Part shown: piece after piece, positions 36,401 to 45,181 of the stretch
Numbering within the stretch: the stretch's first letter is position 1
Layout: every line of letters starts with the position of its first letter
Source: an uncultured Collinsella sp.
GTDB taxonomy: Bacteria > Actinomycetota > Coriobacteriia > Coriobacteriales > Coriobacteriaceae
Direction: 5' to 3'
Length of the DNA stretch: 49,978 nucleotides
NCBI GenBank assembly: GCA_900757615.1
Contig: CAAEON010000042.1
Location: 1-49,978 of the forward strand
The notes under the pieces: model-generated
Told to the model about the DNA's origin: nothing
The model's input: the letters and a program-made list of their open reading frames with translations, nothing else
The model's database searches: none
Made by a program: the position numbers and the translations under genes

Positions 36401-38125
36401 GGCATCGGCCTGATCTCGCCTCCGCCTCACCACGATATTTACTCTATCGAGGACCTGGCAGAGCTGATCTTCGATCTTAAGAACGCCAACCCCGGCGCGC
36501 GCGTGTCGGTCAAGCTGGTCAGTGAGGCCGGCGTCGGCACCATCGCCACCGGTGTGGCCAAGGGTGCTGCCGACAAGATCTTGATCAGCGGCCACAATGG
36601 CGGCTCGGGCGCCGCTGCGCGCGACTCTATCTGGCATGCGGGACTGCCGCTGGAGCTTGGCCTTGCCGAGGCTCAACAGACGCTGCTGCAAAACGGCCTG
36701 CGCTCACGCGTGGTGCTCGAGGCCGACGGCAAGCTCATGGACGGCACCGATGTTGCCGTCGCCTGCTTGCTGGGCGCCGAGGAGTTTGGCTTTGCGACCA
36801 CGCCGCTCATCTCCATGGGCTGCCTCATGCAGCGCGACTGCCAGCAGGACACCTGCCCGGCCGGCATCGCTACGCAAAACTGCCGTCTGCGTCGCGGTTT
36901 CCGCGGCAAGCCCGAGCACGTTGAGCACTTTATGCTCTTTGTTGCCGAGCAGCTGCGCGAGGTCATGGCGAGCCTGGGCTTCCGCACCGTCGATGAGATG
37001 GTCGGCCATCCCGAGTGCTTGCGCCAGATCGAGGTCCCGGGCAACCGCAAGGCCAACCTGCTCGATCTGTCGCCCGTGCTGGCGAGCGCGACCTGCGAGT
37101 TCGGTGCCCATATTCCGGGCGCCGACGGTCGCCACTTCCTGCCGCAGATGGCCGCGGACAGCGAGCTCGACAAGACGCTCGACTCCACGTTGTTTGTGCC
37201 CTATACGGCCGATGCCCGTGCGCACCTGCGTCCGATTCGCTTCCGCGCCGATATCGCCAACGTCAACCGCTGCGTGGGCACCATCCTGGGCAACGCGGTG
37301 ACCAAGGCGCATCCCGAGGGCCTGCCCGCCGGCTCCATCACCATCGATTGCGACGGTTCGGCCGGTCAGAGCTTTGGCGCCTTCCTGCCGCGCGGTATTA
37401 CGCTCAACGTGTGCGGCGACGCCAACGACTACTTTGGCAAGGGCCTTTCGGGTGGCGAGGTGTCGGTGCGCCCCAACCCGCATGCGACCTACAAGTTCGA
37501 CGAGAACATCATCGTGGGCAATGTTGCGTTCTTTGGTGCCACGAGCGGCCGCGGCTTCATTAACGGTCTTGCCGGCCAGCGTTTTGCCGTGCGTAACTCC
37601 GGTGCCACCGTGGTGGTCGAGGGCTGCGGCAACCATGGCTGCGAGTACATGACGGGCGGTCTGGCGCTCATCCTGGGCGAGGTCGGGCAGAACTTCGCCG
37701 CCGGCATGACGGGCGGCGTGGCCTATGTCTTTGACCAGTACGGCACGCTCGATGCCCGCGTGAATCACGAGAGCGTTGAGCTCAAGGCCCCGACGGCCGG
37801 CGAGCTGGCGCAGATTCGTGCGCTCATCCAGGAGCACGTGGACGCGACGCAGAGCCCGCGCGGCATTAAGCTGCTCTACAGCTTTGAGACGATGAGCAAG
37901 CACTTTGTGAAGGTCATTCCGACCGAGTACGAGCGCGTGCTGGCGATTGTCGCCGCGGGCGAGGCTGCCGGCAAGACGCATGCGCAGGCCGAGGAGCTGG
38001 CGTTTGACATTGTGACCGGTCGCGCGAGCGCCGCGGATGTCGCTCGCTTTGATGTCACGGGCGATGCTGCGGGCGCTGCGTCCGCAGCGGCCAGCTCTGT
38101 TGCTTCGACCAAGAAGGAGGCGTAA
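33428..38125 (+). CDS. gltB: Glutamate synthase large subunit
   Basis: This 1565-residue enzyme moves the amide nitrogen of glutamine onto 2-oxoglutarate to make two glutamates. The N-terminal class II amidotransferase domain (to about 430) has the nucleophile Cys21 in HDACGIG, with a 20-residue leader that is normally removed. A central domain follows. The FMN-binding synthase domain (about 820-1230) includes AKPGEGGHLPGKKVYPWIAE and the 3Fe-4S cysteines in CLMQRDCQQDTCPAG, and the C-terminal GxGxG helix domain lies beyond about 1270. The last 50 residues are Ala-rich and extra. AGGGGAGG precedes the start; gltD follows by 5 bp. Confidence 0.96.
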   Translation: MQADSAQQQGLYRPEFDHDACGIGALADINGERHHQILDDALSILVNLEHRGGTGLEKNTGDGAGILFQVPHHFFRKEAQKCGQILPAEGDYGVAMLFFPQDDKGVEDARRVFEEGCAEAGVPLLFWREVPVDPHDLGETARACMPTILQAFLGRPDDTPAGDAFERRLYVCRRTIEKKADAEFALRDKIFYVCSMSSRTIVYKGMLVATQMRRFFIDLNDAAVKTAVALVHSRYSTNTTPSWERAHPNRFIIHNGEINTLKGNVNWIRAREPNLYSPVLQHDLERVMPIINREGSDSAILDNVLEFLVMNGRPLTRAASMLLPEPWDHNDNLSEERRAYDAYQSMLMEPWDGPAAIAFTDGRTLGAALDRNGLRPARYYVTRDGRFMLASEVGTIEVSPENILTSGCLGPGQMLEVDFARGRVIYNDELRARYAKEKPYRDWIAEETLTVDALDRPAAAMPAEDAEVPATVRMAKLGYHWDDVDEVVRPMAQQGKAPLASMGIDAPLACLSKKTRSFYDYFYQLFAQVTNPPIDALREHMVTSTTLYLGNHGNLLEDSRTACQLVRLERPLLSEEEFDRICAIDRVGFKTRRFRAVYRRDAGEGALQAALKQLAEDVEAAVREGVNIVVLSDRAATGEVPVPSLLAVGCVHNHLIRAGVRTFADIVVECGDAVSPHDFAALVGYSASGIYPYNAHACIRDLAARGDLDVTAEQGIANYNKAATAGIVSIMSKMGISTVQSYHSAQIFEAVGFTPEFVNAYFAGTVSRVGGMGVENVEREQNERYDAALAILKSPAPDQLPTLGLTKWRPLGGEDHLIDPQTVYLLQAACREDSYDTFKEYSARLHRTGRAVRLRDLLDFDASSRTPVALDEVEPALNIVRRFNTGAMSYGSISKEAHECMAIAMNRLHGRSNSGEGGEDPRRETPLANGDSKNSAIKQVASARFGVTSRYLCSAFEIQIKMAQGAKPGEGGHLPGKKVYPWIAEVRQSTPGIGLISPPPHHDIYSIEDLAELIFDLKNANPGARVSVKLVSEAGVGTIATGVAKGAADKILISGHNGGSGAAARDSIWHAGLPLELGLAEAQQTLLQNGLRSRVVLEADGKLMDGTDVAVACLLGAEEFGFATTPLISMGCLMQRDCQQDTCPAGIATQNCRLRRGFRGKPEHVEHFMLFVAEQLREVMASLGFRTVDEMVGHPECLRQIEVPGNRKANLLDLSPVLASATCEFGAHIPGADGRHFLPQMAADSELDKTLDSTLFVPYTADARAHLRPIRFRADIANVNRCVGTILGNAVTKAHPEGLPAGSITIDCDGSAGQSFGAFLPRGITLNVCGDANDYFGKGLSGGEVSVRPNPHATYKFDENIIVGNVAFFGATSGRGFINGLAGQRFAVRNSGATVVVEGCGNHGCEYMTGGLALILGEVGQNFAAGMTGGVAYVFDQYGTLDARVNHESVELKAPTAGELAQIRALIQEHVDATQSPRGIKLLYSFETMSKHFVKVIPTEYERVLAIVAAGEAAGKTHAQAEELAFDIVTGRASAADVARFDVTGDAAGAASAAASSVASTKKEA

Positions 38126-38130
38126 GTGCC

Positions 38131-39612
<1,482 letters not shown>

Positions 39613-39655
39613 AGTAGTCGCCCGCAATCGAATCAACAAGGGCTGTCCCCAACGG

Positions 39656-39734
39656 CCGGCACATAAGGAACGTCCCTAAGTGCCGGCAGTTGGGGACGTT
39701 CCTTTTCTGTCGGCATTCGGGGACACTCCTTGCG
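39656..39734. repeat. Interspersed GGGGACGTTCC repeat, palindromic copy
   Basis: GCCGGCACATAAGGAACGTC at the left is partly reverse-complementary to GACGTTCCTTTT..TGTCGGCA at the right, with TGCCGGCA in the middle. GGGGACACTCCTTG follows as in 251-300. The rest of the 415-bp gap to 40027 holds no gene that I can support; it ends in the hairpin at 39993-40018. Confidence 0.65.
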
Positions 39735-39992
39735 GATTTGCGAGCGATTTGCTCGTTTGTCGACGTACGGGTGTTCATTTGTCGACTTCTTTGGCTGTGG
39801 CCACCTGTTGTTTCTGTGGTGGCTGCGGGCATCTGACTCAAAAGGGCGGGTTGGCTGTCTATATCTACCTGCGGTTTCTTTGCGGTGCGCTCATTCGGTC
39901 AAGTGTCCCGTCAAGTGTTTGGTTAGCATCTGGTTTGCAGTCGAAGGCCTATTTTGCCCGCGCTTGCCTCGGTTGCCCACCCTCCTCGTAAG

Positions 39993-40018
39993 CTCAAATT
40001 GAGGTCCATCAGTTTGAG
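39993..40018 (+). promoter_or_regulatory. Hairpin next to the ribosome binding site of the 40028 gene
   Basis: CTCAAATTGA (39993-40002) pairs with TCAGTTTGAG (40009-40018) around GGTCCA. The right arm runs into the Shine-Dalgarno GAGGAGG, so folding could limit translation. Confidence 0.45.
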
Positions 40019-40027
40019 GAGGATGCC

Positions 40028-40735
40028 ATGACTGACCAAGTTTTTGACCGAGCACAGCTGGCCGAAGCCGTCGGCAACGATATTGCCGACATGGCTCACT
40101 TTTGGATGCTGCGGAAGTTTCAATTCCTGGAGCCGGCGCGCGAGCAGTTCGAGATCATTGTCGACCCGTGGCTCAGCTATTGCGAGGAACCTTCTCAAAA
40201 CGAAATCATGGCCTACAACATGGCGTTTACCGATTGGCTGCTGTTTGAGCGCCCCTATTACCACGGCAAGACGCTGTTGGAGCTGTATGTGGACGAGCCG
40301 CCAGCGTCAATTTCTCCTGCTTCGCTCGGGCGACTTAAGCAGGTGCGTGACACGCAGTATTTCTCGCGCTTTGGCATTTTGGACAAGGATCCCGCGACTG
40401 GCATGGTCGTGCTGAAGGACACGCGCACCGACCGTCGCTTTGACGTCTACGACCCACATATCGTGCAAAAGGAGCACTGGAACGATGGCGCGATTGCGGT
40501 GCGACTCGCGTGCGTCGACGATGTCTGGCTGACGGCGGGGCAGCTCTACCTGTATGACATCGCGTGCCTGTGCGACACGGCGGTCGACGGGCCGGGCGCG
40601 GTGCATCCCGAGGATTTAGAGGACGGTTTCGACACCTCGCGCATCAGCTTCTTTTTGCGCCTGGTCCGCGACATCATGGGCGCCCAGGGGCGGTACGTGA
40701 AGTCGCTCAGCATCTACGAACAAGAATGGGAGTAG
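40028..40735 (+). CDS. Unrecognised 235-residue cytoplasmic protein
   Basis: I do not recognise this protein. It is acidic and soluble, with many aromatic residues (FWMLRKFQFLEPAREQFEII, DPWLSYCEEPSQNEIMAYNM) and a beta-rich middle (MVVLKDTRTDRRFDVYDPHI). There is no signal peptide or membrane helix. GAGGAGG precedes the ATG and a TAG ends it, so it looks like a real, resident gene. It stands alone between an interspersed repeat and a P1 hairpin. Confidence 0.65.
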   Translation: MTDQVFDRAQLAEAVGNDIADMAHFWMLRKFQFLEPAREQFEIIVDPWLSYCEEPSQNEIMAYNMAFTDWLLFERPYYHGKTLLELYVDEPPASISPASLGRLKQVRDTQYFSRFGILDKDPATGMVVLKDTRTDRRFDVYDPHIVQKEHWNDGAIAVRLACVDDVWLTAGQLYLYDIACLCDTAVDGPGAVHPEDLEDGFDTSRISFFLRLVRDIMGAQGRYVKSLSIYEQEWE

Positions 40736-40767
40736 AGGATGGGCAGCTGTCGCCTGCCTGGAGAATA

Positions 40768-40822
40768 TCTCGATCTGTAACGTTTAGGGACAAAAAACCG
40801 GTCTACCTGTTACAGATCGAGA
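40768..40822. repeat. P1 hairpin repeat upstream of the nuclease gene
   Basis: TCTCGATCTGTAAC, 27 nt, GTTACAGATCGAGA: perfect arms. It ends 27 bp before the preferred nuclease start. The bases before it (CTGCCTGGAGAATA) match the linker at 42109-42122. Confidence 0.9.
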
Positions 40823-40849
40823 CATTTGTCGGCGGCGGCAGCAGCGGCG

Positions 40850-41920
40850 ATGGCCCATTTCTCCGATGTGGTGGTGATGGAAGTGTCTAATACCGTTCTC
40901 AAACACAAGCATACGGCTCGCAACACGTTGGCGCGGAATAGGATGCTTGCCAGGCTCACGGAGGCAGCTGAACTAGGCGTGCTGCTTGTGACGCACGACA
41001 ATGCCGAGCTCATGTGGCTGCGGCGTCATGTGGGAACCGATGATATTGCGGAGCCCGAGCCGTATTTGTTCTGTTTTCAACATGATTGGGATGCGTTGAC
41101 ACCGGCGGAGCGAGCGCTGCGGACCGTCAAAGGGCTTGCGGAGTTTCATCCCGATTGGGCGTTTTGGGGTTATGACGCGGCGCTTTTGTGGGGTCTGGAG
41201 GTGCCAAATGATCTGCTCGGGCCGCGGTTTCTTGTTAAGACGGGTTGTTCGGTGACGTTGAGTGCAGGATGTCGGCTGTTGCGTCCGCAGGGGGCGGGCG
41301 CACTTGAACAGGTCGACGGCATGCAGGTGACGTCGTTTTGGCGCACGGCGGAGGATTGCTTGTTGCGTGCGCCGTTCTCCTATGGGTTGGCGATTGCCGA
41401 TTCCGCACTGCGGGCGAAAGGCGAATCACGTGGGGATTTGTGCGAGCGCCTCCGCGCCGATTGTGAGGGCAGGCGAGGACATCGCAGGGCACAGGTGATT
41501 GCGTCGTATGCGGACGGCTTGTCCGAAAACGGCGGCGAGTCTCGCTTGCGGGCGTTCTTTATTGCATACGGTTTTCCGGTGCCAGAGTTGCAGGTGGAGT
41601 TTCGCGACCCGCTTGATCCGAGCCAAGTGTTTCGCGTTGATTATTTCTGGAGGCTCGAGGACGGGACGTGCGTGATTGGCGAGCTCGATGGAAAGGGAAA
41701 GTATGCCTTACAGAACGACGAGGGTCGGGAGTCGGTCGACCCATTCGTGGCAGAACGTCAGCGAGAGTCTCATCTGACGATGCTCGGGCACAAGGTGCTT
41801 CGGTTTACGTTTGATGAACTCAAGATTCCGGGGAAGCTGGCTGAAAAGATGAGACTGGCGGGCATTCCGCAGCGGGTCGATTTGGCAGAGGAATGGAGGC
41901 GGCAGTGGTATGGGCGCTGA
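40850..41920 (+). CDS. Predicted PD-(D/E)XK nuclease-domain protein (DUF559/AbiEi-like)
   Basis: This protein of about 356 residues has two parts. The N-terminal two thirds include SNTVLKHKHTARNTLARNRM and TPAERALRTVKGLAEFHPDW, which recalls the AbiEi-type antitoxin fold. The C-terminal 110 residues look like a Vsr/DUF559 endonuclease fold: Glu in GESRLRAFF, Asp in FRVDYFW, and Glu-x-Asp-x-x-Lys in IGELDGKGKY, ending in RQRESHLTMLGHKVLRFTFDEL. The start is uncertain; TTG at 40826 and ATG at 40877 are alternatives and none has a strong ribosome binding site. TGA stop, unlike core genes. It is flanked by P1 hairpins, one before and four after. Confidence 0.65.
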   Translation: MAHFSDVVVMEVSNTVLKHKHTARNTLARNRMLARLTEAAELGVLLVTHDNAELMWLRRHVGTDDIAEPEPYLFCFQHDWDALTPAERALRTVKGLAEFHPDWAFWGYDAALLWGLEVPNDLLGPRFLVKTGCSVTLSAGCRLLRPQGAGALEQVDGMQVTSFWRTAEDCLLRAPFSYGLAIADSALRAKGESRGDLCERLRADCEGRRGHRRAQVIASYADGLSENGGESRLRAFFIAYGFPVPELQVEFRDPLDPSQVFRVDYFWRLEDGTCVIGELDGKGKYALQNDEGRESVDPFVAERQRESHLTMLGHKVLRFTFDELKIPGKLAEKMRLAGIPQRVDLAEEWRRQWYGR

Positions 41921-41962
41921 GGGGTGCAACTGACGCGGATGTGGTTGTTCCTGCCGAGTTTG

Positions 41963-42258
41963 TCTCGATCTGTAACAACAAGGGGCCGTTTGGCCTCGCA
42001 ACTGTTACAGATCGAGACAGAAGGTTGGCTTCCGCGAAAAGATCTCAATCTGTAACATCTAGAGGCCGAAAACCTGTCTACTTGTTACAGATTTAGACGT
42101 TTGACGACAGGGCTGGAGAATATCTCGATCTGTAACATCTAACGGCCAAAAACCGGTCTAACTGTTACAGATTGAGACAAAGGTTGGACGCGGTGCCGAA
42201 AGATCTCGATCTGTAACATTTGGAAGGTTAAAGACGGTCCACCTGTTACAGATCTAGA
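41963..42258. repeat. Tandem array of four P1 hairpins
   Basis: Units begin at 41963, 42043, 42123 and 42204. Each is a 14-nt arm, 27 nt, 14-nt arm (55 bp). Linkers are 25-26 nt; linkers 1 and 3 resemble each other (AAGGTTGG..CG..GAAAGA), whereas linker 2 (GACGACAGGGCTGGAGAATA) matches the sequence before the 40768 copy. This gives a higher-order period of about 160 bp. The fifth arm pair is G-C, A-T, G-T and G-C in order. The array starts 43 bp after the nuclease stop and fills most of the 488-bp gap to 42408. Confidence 0.92.
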
Positions 42259-42408
42259 CATTTCCCGGATGTCGCTGGGATGGGGCTGCAACGCATTCCA
42301 TTCTCCGCATCTCCTCCTTTCTCCGTTAACCGATATGTCCGCAGCAACCCTGCCGAACTGGGTAATAATGGACAAATGTTCAAGTTAATCGTGAGGGAGG
42401 AGCTCGAT

Positions 42409-43779
42409 ATGGCGACTGCCGATCGTTCCACGTTGTTTATCAATGCGACCGTTCTGAATGGTTCGGAGCATATGGAGCCGCAGCCCGATATGGCCGTGGC
42501 CGTCGAGCGCGGTGTCATCACATGGATGGGGCCGAGCGCTGTGGCCCAAGCTCCAGCGGGGGCCGAGGTCATTGACCTGGCAGGGGCGTATCTCATGCCG
42601 GGTCTCATCAATATGCACGTGCATCTGTGCGGTTCGGGCAAACCGGTCTCGGCGGGCGATGCGGGTGCGCTGATGAAGAAGCTCGACAATCCCGTGGGCC
42701 GCGCCGTCGTGCGCCATATCCTCAAGGGCAGTGCCCAGCAGCAGCTGGCAAGCGGCGTGACCACGGTGCGCGGCGCGGGCGACCCGCTGTTTGCCGACAT
42801 TGCCGTGCGTGACGCTATCGATGCCGGCAAGTATCAGGGTCCGCGCCTGGTAGCGCCGGGAACGGGCGTCACGGTGCCGGGCGGCCATGGCGCGGGCTTG
42901 TTCGCCCAGGTGGCCAACAGCCCCGTCGAGGCAGCCGAGCAGGTGCGCGATCTGTATGCGCGCGGCGCCGACGTCATCAAGCTGTTCGTGACGGGCGGCG
43001 TGTTCGACGCGACCGAAGTAGGTGAGCCGGGCGTGCTGCGCATGCCGCTCGATGTCGCCGCGGCAGCGTGCAAGGCGGCGCACGAGGTTGGCCTTCCGGT
43101 CATGGCCCATGTCGAGAGCACCGAAGGTGTGAAGGCCGCGCTTCAGGCCGGCGTCGACACAATCGAGCACGGCGCTCCGATGACCTCCGAGATTCTGGAG
43201 CTGTACCGCGGCGCCGCGGGAACACAGCTCGAGGGACGTGCGCCGAGTGTGACCTGCACGATTAGTCCGGCGCTGCCGTTTGTACTGCTCGATCCGGGAA
43301 AGACCCATTCGACCGACACGCAAAAGAAGAACGGCGACATCGTGTGCTCGGGCATTATCGAGAGCGCTCGTGCGGCGCTGGAAGCCGGCGTTAAGGTGGG
43401 CCTGGGCACGGACTCGAGCTGCCCGTTCGTGACCCAGTACGACATGTGGCGCGAGGTGGCTTATTTTGCCAAGTACGTGGGTGTGAGCAACACGTTTGCG
43501 TTGCATACGGCTACGCAGGTCAATGCTGAGCTACTGGGCCTGGGTGACGAGACCGGCACGATCGAGTACGGCAAGGCGGCCGATATCCTGGTGACGCGCG
43601 AGAACCCGCTCGCTGACCTGTGCGCTCTGCGTGAGCCGATGCATGTGATGTGTCGCGGCGATCTGATACGCAAGCTCAAGGTGAAGCGTATTCCCGAGGT
43701 GGACGCCGAGCTCGACGCGATTATGGCCATGCCTGCCGAAGCGCTGGCCGAGGAGCTGGCCCGCGACGGCGTGGCGTAG
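42409..43779 (+). CDS. Amidohydrolase (imidazolonepropionase/prolidase-like)
   Basis: This 456-residue enzyme belongs to the amidohydrolase superfamily. Metal-binding residues are visible as HVHL (about 71-74), the carboxylated Lys in DVIKLFVTGG, His in VMAHVES, His in TIEHGA and Asp in LGTDSSCP. The layout is that of the dimetal subgroup acting on dipeptides or cyclic amides; the substrate is not known. GAGGGAGG precedes the ATG at 42409. The gene is followed by a bidirectional terminator. Confidence 0.85.
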   Translation: MATADRSTLFINATVLNGSEHMEPQPDMAVAVERGVITWMGPSAVAQAPAGAEVIDLAGAYLMPGLINMHVHLCGSGKPVSAGDAGALMKKLDNPVGRAVVRHILKGSAQQQLASGVTTVRGAGDPLFADIAVRDAIDAGKYQGPRLVAPGTGVTVPGGHGAGLFAQVANSPVEAAEQVRDLYARGADVIKLFVTGGVFDATEVGEPGVLRMPLDVAAAACKAAHEVGLPVMAHVESTEGVKAALQAGVDTIEHGAPMTSEILELYRGAAGTQLEGRAPSVTCTISPALPFVLLDPGKTHSTDTQKKNGDIVCSGIIESARAALEAGVKVGLGTDSSCPFVTQYDMWREVAYFAKYVGVSNTFALHTATQVNAELLGLGDETGTIEYGKAADILVTRENPLADLCALREPMHVMCRGDLIRKLKVKRIPEVDAELDAIMAMPAEALAEELARDGVA

Positions 43780-43812
43780 ATGTGACAAGGGGACAGTTCC
43801 GTTGCCGTATAC

Positions 43813-43850
43813 AAAAAGCCGAGGTCTCAACACGAGGCCTCGGCTTTTTT
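43813..43850. terminator. Bidirectional Rho-independent terminator
   Basis: AAAAAGCCGAGGTCT pairs with AGGCCTCGGCTTTTT around CAACACG. A-run and T-run flank the stem, so it can end both the amidohydrolase and the convergent zinc-ribbon gene. Confidence 0.92.
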
Positions 43851-43913
43851 ATCGAACAAATGCTTCAGATTTGAGACAAACACTACTGATTCATTTGCCC
43901 CACGGCGCGATGC

Positions 43914-44387
43914 CTAGGAGCGTGTTTCCATCTTGGCGTGGCACTTGGGGCAGGTGACGCGGATCTTGCCCTTGCCCTTGGGGACGGACAGCATCTGGCC
44001 GCAGTTGGGGCACTTGAGGTATGCCGTGGTCTTGCGACCCTTCCACATCTTCTTGGCCGTGCGCTTGGCGCGCTCAAAGTCTTCCTTGCTGGTGCCGGCC
44101 GCACGCGAGGCATTTGCCGCTGCGGTGCCGCCACCCAAGCTGGCAACGAACTTACCCAAGCCGGGGACGTTTGCGGTCGCCGCGACAAAGGCATCGTTCT
44201 CCTTGCGGCGCGCGTCGATGTTTTTGGACAGGCCGCGCAGCACGCCCAACACGATCACGGCGATGGCGATCCAGCTGAGCCACTGGATACGGGCCATCGA
44301 CCCGATCATCGCGATGATAATGCCTGCGAAGCCCAACACGACGGTGAGTTCATCGGCGCCATTGCGACCCTTCATAAAGTCATTCAT
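43914..44387 (-). CDS. Membrane-anchored zinc-ribbon protein
   Basis: This 157-residue protein has two membrane helices (about 16-33 and 38-55), a basic linker (LSKNIDARRKEND), and a C-terminal zinc ribbon with CPNCGQ and CPKCHAK, the pattern of MJ0042-type zinc fingers. No enzymatic motif is seen. The start follows AAAGG. It lies downstream of csoR on the same strand but beyond a large palindrome (44433-44499), so co-transcription is uncertain. Confidence 0.7.
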   Translation of the reverse strand: MNDFMKGRNGADELTVVLGFAGIIIAMIGSMARIQWLSWIAIAVIVLGVLRGLSKNIDARRKENDAFVAATANVPGLGKFVASLGGGTAAANASRAAGTSKEDFERAKRTAKKMWKGRKTTAYLKCPNCGQMLSVPKGKGKIRVTCPKCHAKMETRS

Positions 44388-44432
44388 GCAAATTGCCTTT
44401 CGTTCGATATGCTGCACGCCTTTATACCCCTT

Positions 44433-44499
44433 TTGGTGCATTGGGGACAGGTCAATCTGCACCAAGGTGGTGCAAACGTACCTGTCCCCAATGCACCAA
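44433..44499. repeat. Perfect 20-bp-arm palindrome after csoR
   Basis: TTGGTGCATTGGGGACAGGT (44433-44452) is perfectly reverse-complemented at 44480-44499. The 27-nt centre contains TGCACCAAGGTGGTGCA, a second palindrome. The element touches the csoR stop codon (44500-44502). Degenerate copies are at 303-336 and 14300-14342. The 27-nt loop length equals that of P1. Confidence 0.85.
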
Positions 44500-44772
44500 T
44501 TACTTGGCGAGTTTGTCGACGACGTGTTCGATCTCGGCGAGCTTGGCGGCCTTGAGTTCCTCGTCGCCCGATTCGATGGCCGAGGCGACGCAGCCCTCGA
44601 TGTGAGCCTTGAGCACGTCGGCGTTAATGCGCGCGAGGAGCGCCTGCGTTGCCATGAGCTGCGTGGAAATATCGACGCAGTAGCGGTCCTCCTCGACCAT
44701 CCGCAGGATGCCGTCGATCTGGCCACGTGCCGTCTTGAGCATGCGGGTCACCGATTTATGGTCTGCCATCAT
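44500..44772 (-). CDS. csoR: Copper-sensing repressor CsoR
   Basis: This 90-residue all-helical repressor releases DNA when it binds Cu(I). The ligand set Cys-His-Cys is visible as RYCVDI and AHIEGCV, with MLKTARGQIDGILRMVEEDR at the start. It is the last gene of the copper operon and probably represses it through the operator at 47585-47597. GAGGA precedes the start. Confidence 0.93.
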   Translation of the reverse strand: MMADHKSVTRMLKTARGQIDGILRMVEEDRYCVDISTQLMATQALLARINADVLKAHIEGCVASAIESGDEELKAAKLAEIEHVVDKLAK

Positions 44773-44812
44773 GGCGGGTCCTCGTTTCTGGTCGGGGGGT
44801 ACGTGCGGGTCG

Positions 44813-45034
44813 TTACGCGGCGGTCACAGACAGGGCGTGGAACTTCTCGCCGGCGCCCTCGACGGCGGCGGCGAGCTGCTCGGCGGTCACGGTTTCGGCG
44901 CACTCCACCTGGACGGTCTGGGTCTCGTGATCGGCGTCGGCGTCGGTCACGCCGGCCACGTTGAGCAGTGCCGTCTCGACAGTGGCGTCGCAGTGGCCGC
45001 ACATAAGGCCCGAAGTCTTAATCGTGTAACGCAT
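44813..45034 (-). CDS. copZ: Copper chaperone CopZ-type HMA protein
   Basis: This 73-residue heavy-metal-associated domain carries Cu(I) to CopA. The metal site is GLMCGHCDATVE near residue 12. GAGG lies upstream of the ATG, 40 bp before csoR. Separated from copA by 147 bp that contain a long hairpin. Confidence 0.92.
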   Translation of the reverse strand: MRYTIKTSGLMCGHCDATVETALLNVAGVTDADADHETQTVQVECAETVTAEQLAAAVEGAGEKFHALSVTAA

Positions 45035-45059
45035 GGGTATTCCTCTCTGTTGTGTCGGC

Positions 45060-45152
45060 TTTCCCAGGCACCCGACCTTGACCTTCAAGCCGTCGCTCGC
45101 GTACCAAAGTACGCGTCGCTCCTCTTTCAGGTCAATCTCGGGCACCTGGAAA
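45060..45152 (-). other. Long hairpin between copA and copZ
   Basis: TTTCCCAGGCACCCGACCTT with GACC (45060-45083) is largely reverse-complemented at 45130-45152 (GGTCAATCTCGGGCACCTGG with AAA). Inside, GCGTAC-CAAA-GTACGC forms a second stem. It lies within the copA-copZ-csoR transcript on the minus strand, so it could be a processing or attenuation site that sets copA against copZ/csoR. It may also be another palindromic repeat. Confidence 0.65.
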
Positions 45153-45181
45153 ACCCGTTCTAAATGGACGTAATGGTGAGC

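Noticed and set aside
41963..42258. CRISPR array
   Set aside because: Periodicity of 80 bp looks array-like, but the units are palindromes with a variable centre, the 25-nt linkers are not unique (two types recur), only four units are present and no cas gene is near.
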